From contig NZ_CP159510.1 in NCBI RefSeq assembly GCF_040529185.1, forward strand, positions 1,736,001-1,800,000: a stretch of DNA of 64,000 nucleotides, written 5' to 3'. Below, in pieces: positions 34,057 through 44,200 of the stretch. The notes under the pieces are model-generated. The model ran no database searches and was not told the origin of the DNA. It worked only from the letters and a program-made list of their open reading frames with translations. This stretch comes from Sporolactobacillus sp. Y61 (GTDB lineage Bacteria > Bacillota > Bacilli > Bacillales > Sporolactobacillaceae). Within the stretch, counting starts at the first letter, position 1. Each line of letters opens with the position of its first letter. The position numbers were made by a program, and so were the translations under genes.

Positions 34057-34150
34057 CACTCCCCGTAACACTTGCGATTATCCGGTCATCCCCGCGCTTT
34101 TCGCTGATTTCCGGGTGGCGGAAAGCGCTTTTTGTCTATATATATCTTGC

Positions 34151-34179
34151 ATTATAACCCGAAGCTAAAGAGACAACAA
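34151..34179 (-). promoter_or_regulatory. SigA-type promoter of the hom operon
   Basis: Minus strand TTGTTG (34179-34174), a 17-base spacer and a perfect TATAAT (34156-34151), about 95 bases before hom. No riboswitch was seen in the leader. The stretch from 34180 to 34392 shows no gene. Confidence 0.75.
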
Positions 34180-34392
34180 GATTCACTTAATGGCAAAATC
34201 ATTTTAAAATCCGTATGCCTGTCGTGTTAAGGCGTGTCATACCGAAAAAATGGGTTTAAAAATAGTTTAGCACACTGCCGCAGGAAAAAGGAAGGCCCGG
34301 ACCACATCTGTTTTCCGGCAGGGGATGGTGACTTACTGCCCGGGAGAGGGAGCTTGCCTTGTTACGACCTGAAGCCATCCGAAAACAGGAGC

Positions 34393-34947
34393 TCACGGAT
34401 CTTCGCGCATGCTCTTCATGGCGGTTTCAATCAGACGGCAGGCTTCCTTCTGAAAATCAGGACGGATCCGGAGTTTCGATGGATCAAACCGGGTAAAAGC
34501 AGGCGTCTGTTTTTTTATCTGTTTTCCGAATACAGAGAGCATCCTCTGATATTCAAAATCATCATTGACAGGCAGAACAGCAGAGATTTTCTGCACCTTT
34601 TTTGATTTATCGAGCTCGGAGATCCGGTAAATGATGACGGCTGCAATATGTTCACAGGGCAGCTCTCCGCCGCAGCTGCAATGGAAAGTTCTTTTGTCCA
34701 TGTACCGGGGGAGGGGGCCGGCAGGATCACTGCGGGCTGCATCCCATCTGATATCGACCTGGCAAAATTCCGAATGACGGTCTTCAACATTGGCGTGGAT
34801 CGATGTCTGTGAAGCATGGTAGTCCCATACACGGTTACGGCGGCAAAAATCATAACCTCTGCTGAATTTTGTACGGTCTATTGTCCCGGAAAAATGGATC
34901 AGCCAGTCAGCCAGCTGAGGATCATGTATCGAAATGAGCCCCTTCAC
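34393..34947 (-). CDS. SWIM zinc-finger protein, short form
   Basis: 184 residues with a SWIM metal-binding motif FHCSCGGELPCEHIAAVIIY (CxCx6CxH) at about residues 87-106. The remainder has no known enzyme motif. SWIM proteins next to SNF2 ATPases are usually much longer (500 residues or more). This one ends soon after the finger, so it may be a naturally short or reduced form. The GTG start lies one base after the SNF2 gene stop, with AAGGCGTGAT as ribosome site, so the two are coupled and probably form a working pair in DNA metabolism. Confidence 0.82.
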   Translation of the reverse strand: MKGLISIHDPQLADWLIHFSGTIDRTKFSRGYDFCRRNRVWDYHASQTSIHANVEDRHSEFCQVDIRWDAARSDPAGPLPRYMDKRTFHCSCGGELPCEHIAAVIIYRISELDKSKKVQKISAVLPVNDDFEYQRMLSVFGKQIKKQTPAFTRFDPSKLRIRPDFQKEACRLIETAMKSMREDP

Positions 34948-34948
34948 T

Positions 34949-37900
34949 TTACATCACGCCTTCTCTTAATCGAATCAGATCGAAAATTTCACTGTCACTC
35001 AGTTCGGTCACCCAGCCTTCTCCTTTATTAAGGATCTGCTGCTGAAGTGTCTTTTTCTGTTCAATCAGCTGGTCGATCCTTTCCTCAAGTGTTCCGCTGC
35101 AGATTAATTTATACACCTGTACATTATGTTTCTGGCCGATACGGTAAGCTCTGTCTGTCGCCTGTTCTTCGACGGCCGGATTCCACCAGCGGTCATAGTG
35201 AATGACGTAACTTGCGGCTGTCAGATTAATCCCGACACCACCGGCTTTCAGGGACAGGATAAAACAGGCAGGGCCTTGGGTATCTTCCTGGAATTTGCGG
35301 ATGAACTGTTCCCGCTTTCTGGCCGAAAGAGATCCATGAAGGAAAGAGATATCAGCGTCCGGATATCTTTTTTTCGTTTCATGGAGCAATTTTTCTCCCA
35401 TCCCGACATATTGGGTGAAAACGAGGACTTTTTTCCCGCGGCTGAACAACGGATCCAAAAGATCATAAAAGAGTGCGAGTTTTCCCGATGCTTTTTTACC
35501 GCCCTCTCCACTCATAATCAGGGCCGGGTCATCACAGACCTGTTTCAGCCGGGTCAGCGCGGACAGGATCAGTCCTTTTCTCTGAATACCGCCGGCAGAT
35601 CTGACTTTCTGTTCCAGCCGATTGACAATAGACTGATAAAGAGAAGCCTGATCTTTACTGAGATAACAGGTTTTTTTGGTTTCAAATTTATCAGGAAGAT
35701 CACGAATGATCCGTTTGTCCGTTTTTTCCCGGCGCAGAATAAACGGCTGAATAATCCGGGTCAGATCTGCTGCCCGCGTGCGGCTGTTCTTTTTCTCTAC
35801 CGGACGGATAAACTGTCTGCGGAACCGTTCCAGCGTACCGAGATAGCCGGGATTCAAAAAATCCATGATGGACCAGAGTTCTTCAAGCCTGTTCTCAATC
35901 GGCGTGCCGGTCAAAGCCAGTCTGTGCGCGCATCGTATGGTTCTCAGGGCACGTGTTTTCTGTGCGTGCGGGTTTTTGATCGCCTGAGCCTCGTCAAGGA
36001 TCGCGCTGCGCCAGACGATCTGCTCAAACCAGGAGGCCTCTTTGGTGTAAATCGTATAACTGGTTACGACGACATCGGCCTGTCTGATCCGCTGCATCAG
36101 CCGATCACCGTGAAGTCGGGCGGATCCATGGTGTATATAAATGTCGAGCCCGGGTGAAAAAGTGTTAAATTCGTGTTTCCAGTTCGCAACAAGCGAGGTC
36201 GGACAGATAATCAGGGACGGGGTATCCGGTGCTTCCTTTGAAGGAAGCTGACGGCAATAATCGAGATAGGCAATGGCCTGAACCGTTTTTCCCAGCCCCA
36301 TATCATCTGCCAGACAACCGCCGACATGTCTCCGTCGCAGGTTGACGAGCCAGGTATATCCCTTTTTCTGGTAGGGACGGAGCTCGCCTGTAAATCCTGA
36401 CGGAACAGGAACGGTACGTGAGGGCTTTTTCAGGATATTTTTCAAATAATTTTCCAGATCGGCTGTCATGCGTATGTGGGTGAGCCGGTTCCGCTTTCTG
36501 CGCGTTACCGCTTCCAGACGCAGAGCTGCTGCGACATCAGGCCGGTTTTCAAACAACTCCATGGCGTCGCTGATTTCCTGAAAGGCCTTCTCCATTTTGA
36601 GTCTGGGCAGGTGAATCCACTTGTTGCCATGGCGGATGAAGGACTGATTGGCTTTCACAAGCTGTCTGAACGTTTCAGCTGACAGCTGAAGATCGCCTAT
36701 GGAAATCCGCCAGTCGTAACTGATTAATGAGGCAAGACTGAACAGTGATCCATCCTGTCCGGGCGCTGAATGAATACTCAGATCAACAGATACTGTGTCG
36801 GGGCTGTCACTGATTTTCAGATCTGCCGGGAAAAGCAGCCTGACAGCATACGTCTCAAGTGTACCCTTCTGCTGATAAAGTTCGGAGATGTCGGGAGAAC
36901 TGAGGTATCCGCGACCCGAACCTTCAAACAGCTGCATCACTTTTTCGGGAACTGCATCGCTCAGTTGTTTCAGCTGCTTATCCAGCCATTTTTTGCCTGC
37001 CAGTGCGATGGTATTCCGAAATGCCTCCAGTGGTTTTTCGAGTCGTTCTCCGTCCTGGGTACCGAACACGTGGACATCATAAGCCCAAAGCGTATTGGCT
37101 GAAAATGGATCTTCCGGATGGTCCGGTTCGAGTGAGACAGTCAGCCTGTCTGGGAGAAAGTTTTCCTTATTCTGCTTCTTTTTAAAATTGATCAGTGCAG
37201 CTATCCATTTACGGGACTCTTTTCCGGCTGCCGGCTCCACCCATTCGGCAACTTCGAGTTCCAGAAGATTCAGTTTTTCAATCTGATCCGGATCAGCTGT
37301 TGTGATCCACGGTTTTTCCGAAAAATTGAAGGGAAAAGATCTTTCCAGTCGTCCGGTCAGGTGATCAGGACCCTTCATTTCAGAAGCGGCAGTATGATGC
37401 CGGATAAGGGCATTCATCCAGTAAATGACAATGAGATAGAGCCATTGCTGCACGCGTTCATCCTGCAGGTCGGCAATTTCGAAGGACAGATGGGGAAGCC
37501 GGCTGAGCCAGTCAGAAAAAAGCCCGCTCTGAAGAAGGGGGCCCGGGACAGGCAACCAGGTGCAGAAGTAGCTGCGGGTTCGGTCTGCATCTTCCAGGTG
37601 ATACATATACGGATAGAACTGACCCTGATCAATGATCAGTGATACAGCTTCGGCGATATGACCGAACCATTGCATGGTCTGGCCGGGTGCTATATCCGAA
37701 ACCCGTTCTGCCGGGCACAGATGACGGATCATCCGGTAAACGTTTTCCATTGTTGACAGAGCGCCGGACACCGGATACGTACGGTCGGTGCTGATAAAGG
37801 ACGCCTGAGCCGGGACCAGATGGTAAGGCGACCCTGCCTTCAGCCATTCGGGTCCAGCTTCTTCCGCTTCACCGGTTCCCGGAAACGGCAGCGGATGACC

Positions 37901-37981
37901 GTTTTCATCTGTCAGCCAGAGAAAAAAATTCTGCTCTTTTTCAATCTGAGGGATGAAAGTCAATTGCAGGTAACACTTCAC
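34949..37981 (-). CDS. SNF2-family DEAD/DEAH-like helicase
   Basis: About 1010 residues. The N-terminal half (1-520) is a bacterial SNF2-associated region. The C-terminal half is a complete SNF2 motor: motif I CLADDMGLGKTVQAIAYL near 558, motif Ia SLIICPTSLVANW, motif II ILDEAQAIKN near 660, motif III LALTGTPIENRLEELWSIMDFL, then the second RecA domain with LVFTQYVGMGEKL and motifs V-VI (SLKAGGVGINLTAA, RAYRIGQ). It probably translocates on duplex DNA. GTG at 37981 is chosen (AAAAGGAG ten bases before), because the GTG at 38002 lies inside that site. It is coupled to the SWIM gene. Confidence 0.92.
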   Translation of the reverse strand: MKCYLQLTFIPQIEKEQNFFLWLTDENGHPLPFPGTGEAEEAGPEWLKAGSPYHLVPAQASFISTDRTYPVSGALSTMENVYRMIRHLCPAERVSDIAPGQTMQWFGHIAEAVSLIIDQGQFYPYMYHLEDADRTRSYFCTWLPVPGPLLQSGLFSDWLSRLPHLSFEIADLQDERVQQWLYLIVIYWMNALIRHHTAASEMKGPDHLTGRLERSFPFNFSEKPWITTADPDQIEKLNLLELEVAEWVEPAAGKESRKWIAALINFKKKQNKENFLPDRLTVSLEPDHPEDPFSANTLWAYDVHVFGTQDGERLEKPLEAFRNTIALAGKKWLDKQLKQLSDAVPEKVMQLFEGSGRGYLSSPDISELYQQKGTLETYAVRLLFPADLKISDSPDTVSVDLSIHSAPGQDGSLFSLASLISYDWRISIGDLQLSAETFRQLVKANQSFIRHGNKWIHLPRLKMEKAFQEISDAMELFENRPDVAAALRLEAVTRRKRNRLTHIRMTADLENYLKNILKKPSRTVPVPSGFTGELRPYQKKGYTWLVNLRRRHVGGCLADDMGLGKTVQAIAYLDYCRQLPSKEAPDTPSLIICPTSLVANWKHEFNTFSPGLDIYIHHGSARLHGDRLMQRIRQADVVVTSYTIYTKEASWFEQIVWRSAILDEAQAIKNPHAQKTRALRTIRCAHRLALTGTPIENRLEELWSIMDFLNPGYLGTLERFRRQFIRPVEKKNSRTRAADLTRIIQPFILRREKTDKRIIRDLPDKFETKKTCYLSKDQASLYQSIVNRLEQKVRSAGGIQRKGLILSALTRLKQVCDDPALIMSGEGGKKASGKLALFYDLLDPLFSRGKKVLVFTQYVGMGEKLLHETKKRYPDADISFLHGSLSARKREQFIRKFQEDTQGPACFILSLKAGGVGINLTAASYVIHYDRWWNPAVEEQATDRAYRIGQKHNVQVYKLICSGTLEERIDQLIEQKKTLQQQILNKGEGWVTELSDSEIFDLIRLREGVM

Positions 37982-38106
37982 GTACAATAATCTCCTTTTC
38001 ACTTCGGAACAACCTTAAGATGCAGCTGTCGGGCAATTCCCGAACCGGCAACGTCATAAATGATCTATCCTTTAAGTTTAACATATCCCATGTTTCAATG
38101 ATACAG

Positions 38107-38185
38107 ACCCTTAAAGGGGAAGTTCAGCCGGATAAGACGTGCTGCTATGATTCTGCTACCCTTAACGGGGAATTCCTGATATGAT
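38107..38185 (+). promoter_or_regulatory. Repeated operator-like motif before lipM
   Basis: ACCCTTAAAGGGGAA (38107-38121) and ACCCTTAACGGGGAA (38158-38172) differ at one base and lie 51 bases apart. The second overlaps the expected -35 region of a TATGAT -10 (38180-38185). The core CCCTTAAAGGG is a dyad. The binding protein is unknown. Confidence 0.5.
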
Positions 38186-38267
38186 AGAGGAGAAGGACGA
38201 CGTGAGAGAATCAGAATAATGGCAGCGCTAACATTTTATGGACTGCCCCTGGGGGCGAAACGATAAG

Positions 38268-39089
38268 ATGCAGTCAGATCACTGGTCTTTTATGGATTCA
38301 GGCAGGCAGACCCCGGCCTATAATATGGCCCTTGATGAATATCTTCTGAATCGCGGAGCAGGCGGCAGAAAAAAGCCGGTTCTCCGGTTTTACGGATGGG
38401 ATCCGCCCGGCCTTTCCATCGGCTATTTTCAGAAAACAAAAGGAAGAATCAGCAGCGAGGGAATCCGGCGTCACGGAATCAAACTGGTTCGCCGGCTGAC
38501 AGGCGGGCAGGCTGTACTTCATCATCATGAACTGACTTACAGTGTCCTGATACCGGAGGATGATCCGGATATGCCGGGAAGTGTTGTCGGTGCCTATCGA
38601 CTGATTTCAGAGGGATTGCTCAAAGGGTTCAGCCATCTTGGCCTCCACGCAGAACTTGCCATACCTGAAAAGAAAAAAAGCCACAGTCATTCACCCGTCT
38701 GCTTTGAAGAGGCGTCATGGTATGAACTTGTTGTTGAAGGCAGAAAAGCAGCAGGAAGTGCTCAGACGCGGCAGAAAGGGATGATTCTTCAGCATGGATC
38801 TATCCCGATTGATATCGACAGGGAAGAACTCTTCGATTGTTTCATCTACCCGAACAATCGGGTCCGCGACCGCGCCAGGCAGGCTTTTCTGCACAAAGCC
38901 GTGACGATTGATGAGATTGCCCGCCGGAGAATCACTCTGGATGAGGTGAAACAGGCTTTTTATCAAGGGTTTGAGCAGGGCCTTGGCATAAAACTGGAGA
39001 CAGAAGGCATCACACGGGCGGAAGAAGAACAGGTTCGGATACTTGCACGGACAAAATATGAGACGGATGCCTGGAACTGGAAAAGATAA
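38268..39089 (+). CDS. lipM: Octanoyltransferase LipM
   Basis: Moves octanoate from acyl-carrier protein to GcvH in lipoate synthesis. The protein has about 273 residues with the biotin/lipoate ligase fold. Landmarks are DSGRQTPAYNMALDEYLL near residue 9, LVRRLTGGQAVLHHHELTYSV near 75 and the catalytic Cys in SPVCFEEASWYELVVEGRKAAGSAQ near 143-167. The Cys and the 'SWYELVVEGRKAAGSAQTRQKG' type block separate LipM from true lipoate ligases. ATG at 38268 gives the family start MQSDHWSFMDSG. A frame from 38238 lacks a ribosome site. lipA follows 24 bases later. Confidence 0.92.
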   Translation: MQSDHWSFMDSGRQTPAYNMALDEYLLNRGAGGRKKPVLRFYGWDPPGLSIGYFQKTKGRISSEGIRRHGIKLVRRLTGGQAVLHHHELTYSVLIPEDDPDMPGSVVGAYRLISEGLLKGFSHLGLHAELAIPEKKKSHSHSPVCFEEASWYELVVEGRKAAGSAQTRQKGMILQHGSIPIDIDREELFDCFIYPNNRVRDRARQAFLHKAVTIDEIARRRITLDEVKQAFYQGFEQGLGIKLETEGITRAEEEQVRILARTKYETDAWNWKR

Positions 39090-39113
39090 ATCATCCGGAA
39101 GGGGAGAACTTCA

Positions 39114-40037
39114 ATGGAGAAACATAGAGAATTTCTGAGAAAACCGGACTGGCTGAAGATCAGACTGAATACAAACCAGGATTTTCGCGGAATCAGGACA
39201 TTAGTGCGACAGGAGAGGCTGCATACGGTCTGCGAAGAAGCGAAATGTCCCAACATCCACGAATGCTGGGCTTCAAGACGAACCGCAACTTTTATGATTC
39301 TTGGTGATATCTGTACCCGCGGGTGCAGGTTTTGTGCCGTTAAGACAGGACGGCCGACAGAACTTGACCTCAGAGAACCGGAGCGCGTTGCCGATTCAGT
39401 GAAAAGAATGAAACTTCGTCATGTCGTCATTACTGCAGTTGCCCGTGATGATCTGAATGATGGCGGTGCCGGTGTTTTTGCCGAGACGGTCCGGGCCATC
39501 CGGAGAAAAGTGCCATACTGTACCATTGAGGTTCTTCCTTCCGATATGAAGGGTGACGATGCAAGTATCGAGACCCTGATGGATGCGAAGCCTGATATTT
39601 TTGACCATAATGTAGAAACCGTTCGCAGATTAACCAAAAGAGTCCGGGCGATCGCAACTTATGACCGATCGCTTGCCGTTCTGCGCCGGGTCAAGGAACT
39701 GAGCCCGAATACACCTACTAAATCCAGTATTATGCTGGGTCTTGGTGAAACAAAGGAAGAAATACTGCAGGTTATGGACGATTTACTGGCCAACCATGTC
39801 GACATTATGGTTATCGGTCAGTATCTTCAGCCAACGAGAAAACATCTGGACGTTGTGCGTTATTACAGTCCGGAAGAATTTAATGAGCTGAGAGAAATTG
39901 CCCTTTCCAAAGGCTTTCGTCATTGTGTGTCGGGACCGCTCGCGCGTACCTCCTATCATGCTGATGAACAGGTGGGCGAAGAGTCACGCAGGAGGCATGA
40001 CCGGTTGATTGCTGAGGAAGAAGAGTCCGGTCAGTAA
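39114..40037 (+). CDS. lipA: Lipoyl synthase
   Basis: Radical-SAM enzyme that inserts two sulfurs into protein-bound octanoate. The 307 residues show the auxiliary-cluster motif [13 protein letters not shown] (CxxxxCxxxxxC) near 41, the SAM-cluster motif CTRGCRFC (CxxxCxxC) near 67 and the conserved C-terminal Arg-Ser/Ser-Tyr region [12 protein letters not shown] near 278. Operon with lipM. The ATG follows GGAAGGGGAGAACTTCA. A perfect 14-bp terminator hairpin follows. Confidence 0.96.
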   Translation: MEKHREFLRKPDWLKIRLNTNQDFRGIRTLVRQERLHTVCEEAKCPNIHECWASRRTATFMILGDICTRGCRFCAVKTGRPTELDLREPERVADSVKRMKLRHVVITAVARDDLNDGGAGVFAETVRAIRRKVPYCTIEVLPSDMKGDDASIETLMDAKPDIFDHNVETVRRLTKRVRAIATYDRSLAVLRRVKELSPNTPTKSSIMLGLGETKEEILQVMDDLLANHVDIMVIGQYLQPTRKHLDVVRYYSPEEFNELREIALSKGFRHCVSGPLARTSYHADEQVGEESRRRHDRLIAEEEESGQ

Positions 40038-40063
40038 AGACAAAGACGGCCTGACACATAGGA

Positions 40064-40097
40064 AGCGGGCATCCGGTCTTCAAACCGGATGCCCGCT
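40064..40097 (+). terminator. Terminator of the lipM-lipA operon
   Basis: Perfect 14-bp stem AGCGGGCATCCGGT / ACCGGATGCCCGCT with a six-base loop, followed by TTATAT. It can also serve the convergent gltC. Confidence 0.85.
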
Positions 40098-40114
40098 TTA
40101 TATCATCACATGTA

Positions 40115-41020
40115 TTACTGCCCAAAACGATACAACCGTTCATAGAACTGATCTGTAAAACTGGAGAACAGCTGTTCTGACGGGGCGAGTTCCCGGTCCC
40201 GCGGCCGGATGACTCCGACCGTTCGGGATATTCTTGGCGCTTCAATCGCAGCGGTTGTAATCTCAGGAGACAGATTATAGGCTACCGAGTTCTGCGGCAT
40301 TAACGCAATACCGAAATTAGCAGCAACGAGTCCCTTAATCGTATCCATATCTTCTCCTTCAAAGACAATGTTCGGCTTAAATCCTGCCTGCGCGCAGGCC
40401 TCGCGGAACAATTCCTGAAGGGACAGCCGGCTCCGGAACGTAATAAACCGTTCGTCTTTCAGCTGGGATAAGGATACCGGGCCGCGCCCTGCAAAAAGGT
40501 GATGCTTCGGCAGCAAAAGTACCAGTCGTTCGCTGTAAAGAATTTTGCTTGAAACACTGTCAATATCTTTCGGGACGGGGGAGGCAAAGGCGAGATCAAT
40601 CCGCCCCTGTTCAATCATCCGGATCAGGTAGGGAACCGTCCCCTGATGCAACTGAAAACTAATGCCCGGATGGGCTTTTCTAAAGTTTTGCAGGATGACA
40701 GGCAGCGTATGAACGGAAAGGCTTGTCGAGATCCCGAGAGGAATCGTGCCTGTTTCCGGATTAAGATGCTCCCTGATTTTTTGTCTGGCTTTATTCAGTT
40801 CTATTAATCCCCGCTCTGCATGTTCCAGAAAGATTTTCCCGGCCGGTGTCAACTGGATATTTCGGCCTTTTCGTGTGAACAGGGCGATACCAAGTTCTTC
40901 TTCGAGTACCGCAATCTGCCTGCTGACTGCTGACTGGGCAACGTGCAGGGATTCGGCGGCTTTAGTCATATGTTCACGTTTTGCTGCTTCGATAAAATAT
41001 TCAATTTGCCGCAATTCCAT
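40115..41020 (-). CDS. gltC: LysR-type regulator GltC
   Basis: 301 residues: helix-turn-helix AAESLHVAQSAVSRQIAVLEEELG (about 20-43) and a C-terminal effector domain. It is divergent from gltA, the arrangement in which GltC activates glutamate synthase genes in B. subtilis. The opening MELRQIEYFIEAAKREHMTKAAE is GltC-like. ATG at 41020 with GGAG nine bases before is preferred over the upstream start at 41035. The intergenic dyad overlapping the two promoters is the probable binding site. Confidence 0.9.
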   Translation of the reverse strand: MELRQIEYFIEAAKREHMTKAAESLHVAQSAVSRQIAVLEEELGIALFTRKGRNIQLTPAGKIFLEHAERGLIELNKARQKIREHLNPETGTIPLGISTSLSVHTLPVILQNFRKAHPGISFQLHQGTVPYLIRMIEQGRIDLAFASPVPKDIDSVSSKILYSERLVLLLPKHHLFAGRGPVSLSQLKDERFITFRSRLSLQELFREACAQAGFKPNIVFEGEDMDTIKGLVAANFGIALMPQNSVAYNLSPEITTAAIEAPRISRTVGVIRPRDRELAPSEQLFSSFTDQFYERLYRFGQ

Positions 41021-41037
41021 GTATCCCGACTCCATTC

Positions 41038-41090
41038 ATATCAATATGAGATTGATATATTCTTAATTATATATTGTAAAGATTGATATA
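41038..41090. promoter_or_regulatory. Probable GltC operator region
   Basis: A perfect dyad ATATCAAT-ATGAG-ATTGATAT (41038-41058) lies 17 bases upstream of gltC. A third half-site ATTGATATA (41082-41090) lies towards gltA, followed by a TATAAT at 41103-41108. Paired half-sites of this kind are typical of LysR activators. Confidence 0.65.
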
Positions 41091-41222
41091 TAAAGTGTAA
41101 AATATAATCAACATACTTTTCGGAATAAAATGATAAGAGACAGAAAAGCATTTTCTGAAAAGTGGAACAGATAGATGCAGATATACGAGTGATGATGGCA
41201 TACAGAAGGAAGGATGAGGTTA

Positions 41223-44200
41223 ATGCTGCCAACAAGTCAAACAGGAGAAAAGGTTACGGAAGGCCTGTACCGTCCTGAATTTGAACATGATTCATGTGGT
41301 ATTGGTCTGTATGCGGATATAAAAGGACGGGCGACAAATGATGTGGTCAGGACAGCACTTAAAATGCTCACTCGTCTTGATCACCGGGCGGGTAAAGCTG
41401 CTGATGGAAAAACAGGTGACGGGGCTGGCATTCTTGTACAGATTCCGGATCGTTTTTTTCAGGAAGTGTGCACGTTTTCTCTTCCTGAAGCCGGGCATTA
41501 TGGCGTCGGCATGTTTTTCCTTCCTCAGGACCGTTCAAGCCGGCTTGTGGCCATAGGAAAGATCAAGGCATGTATTTCCGCACGCAACATGCGACTTTAT
41601 GGAGAACGCGATGTTCCGGTATCTGAAAATGAAATCACGCCGCTTGCCCGCAGTAAAGCGCCGTTTATGATGCAGATGTTTATCGGGACGGCATCTCACG
41701 ATTCAGGGCAGGCTCTGGACATCAAATTGTATCTGTTAAGAAAAGCGATCGAAGAGAAGCTGAAAGGTGAAATCTATGTCGCAAGTCTTTCCAGCCAGAC
41801 ACTGGTCTATAAAGGTATGCTTCGTGCAAAAGAAGTGGCCGCTTATTATACGGATTTACAGGATGAGCGTTTTATTTCGTCACTCGCTTTAGTGCATTCC
41901 CGCTACAGTACAAATACGTTCCCAAGCTGGGAGAGGGCACACCCGAACCGTATGATTGTTCATAATGGCGAAATCAATACCATCCGCGGGAATATAAGCT
42001 GGTTTAATGCCATGGCTAAACGGCTGTCGGGCGGAAGACTGCCTCAGATTATTGATCCGGAAGGCAGTGACTCAGCCATTTTTGATAATGTGCTGGAATT
42101 TCTGACGTTCCACGGATTCTCGCTGCCGCATGCCATTATGATGATGGTGCCGGAACCGTGGGAAGGGGATTCTGAACTTCCGGATTATCTGCGTCAGTTC
42201 TACGAATTTCACAGCCGGCTGATGGAACCGTGGGATGGTCCCATGGCGCTCGGCTTTTGTAACGGTAAACAGATTGGTGCTGTTCTGGACCGTAACGGTC
42301 TGCGCCCTGCCCGCTACTATATTACAAATGATGACAAGGTTGTGTTCTCCTCCGAGGTGGGTGTGGCTGATCTGGATCCGGCAAACATTCGTGAAAGATG
42401 TCACCTGAAGCCTGGACAGCTGCTGCTCATTGACACGGAGAAAGGAAGAATTATTCCGAGCGACGAGCTCAAAAAAGAGATCAGCCTTTCTGAAAATTAT
42501 CAGGAATTATTGAAAAAGACGGTTATTGAATTAAAAGGAGGAGCAGCAGAACCGGAGAAACTCCCCGTAGCGTGCGACTTTATCAGCAGAAAGTGCAGGG
42601 GTATACGTATGAAGATGTAACCAAAGCGATACAGCCGATGGCAGAACAGGGAAAGGAACCCACCGGTTCGATGGGAAACGACACCCCGCTTGCTGTTCTT
42701 TCCAATAAACCGCAGCTCTTATTTGATTATTTTAAGCAATGGTTCTCCCAGGTGACGAATCCGCCAATTGATGCGATCCGGGAGGCATGGGTCATGTCGA
42801 AGATCACCTGGCTTGGCCCTCATGTCGGACTTCTTGACCCGACGCATCACCTGACCAGACAAATTCGGCTGGAGCATCCGATACTGGATCGCCGCACGTT
42901 CCGCGCTGTAACCCGTCAGGGGCTCAAGTCGGCGACGATTGACACACTCTTTACGGCAGATAAGGGGGAGAAGGGCCTTTCCGATGCGCTGGATCAGGTG
43001 ATTTTACGGGCTGATCAGCTGATCCATGAAGGGGTTTCCCTGTTGATTCTCTCTGACCGAAAAATTGATGAACATCACCTGCCGATCCCTTCGCTGCTGG
43101 CAGTCAGTGCCCTGCATCATCATTTGATTGATAAGGGGACCCGGCCGGAGGTCAGTCTGATTGTTGATTCCGGAGAGCCGCGCGACAGCCACCAGGTGGC
43201 TTTACTGCTGGGTTACGGAGCAGACGCCATTCATCCGTATCTGGCCATTGAAACGGTCTGTGCGCTGAGAACGGCCGGACATCTGACTATGGATGAGGAA
43301 ACGGCCGAAAAGAATTATATAGCCGCACTTGTCGGCGGCCTTGTGAAAATCATGTCCAAGGTAGGTATTTCATCTATACAGAGTTACAGGGGTGCTCAGA
43401 CATTTGAAGCGCTCGGCCTTTCAGATAAACTGATTCAAAAATATTTTAAAGGTACCGTTTCCCAGATCGGCGGTATCGGACTCGACGAGATCGCTGAGGA
43501 AACGATTTTACGGCACAGAAAAGCCACTGATGAACTCAGGGAAGGAAGACTCAGATCACTCGATGCCGGCAGTACGCTGCAATGGCGCAGGGGCGGTGAG
43601 CAGCATAAAATTGAACCGCTCATTATTCATATGCTTCAGCAGGCGACAAGACGAAATGATTATAAATTATATAAAGATTATGCGGAAATGGTTGACAATG
43701 CCCCATTCTCAACGATTCGCAGCCTGCTGACTTTCGAAAGAGACAGAGAACCGATTCCTGTCGATGAGGTCGAACCCGTTGAAAACCTGTTCAGACGATT
43801 TAAAACAGGGGCTATGTCCTATGGATCAATCAGCAAAGAAGCACATGAAGCCATGGCCATAGCCATGAACCGGATTGGCGGAAAGAGCAACAGCGGTGAA
43901 GGCGGCGAAAATCCCGAACGATTCACCCCTGACGCAAAGGGTAACTGGCGCAGGAGTGCCATTAAACAGGTGGCCTCGGCACGTTTTGGCGTAACAAGCT
44001 ACTATCTTTCGGAAGCATCAGAACTCCAGATCAAGATGGCACAGGGTGCAAAACCGGGCGAGGGCGGTCAGCTCCCTGCCGGTAAAGTGTACCCCTGGAT
44101 TGCACATACAAGAAGAGCAACGCCCGGTGTGGCCCTGATTTCACCCCCGCCTCACCATGACATTTATTCTATTGAGGATCTGGCGCAGCTGATTTATGAT

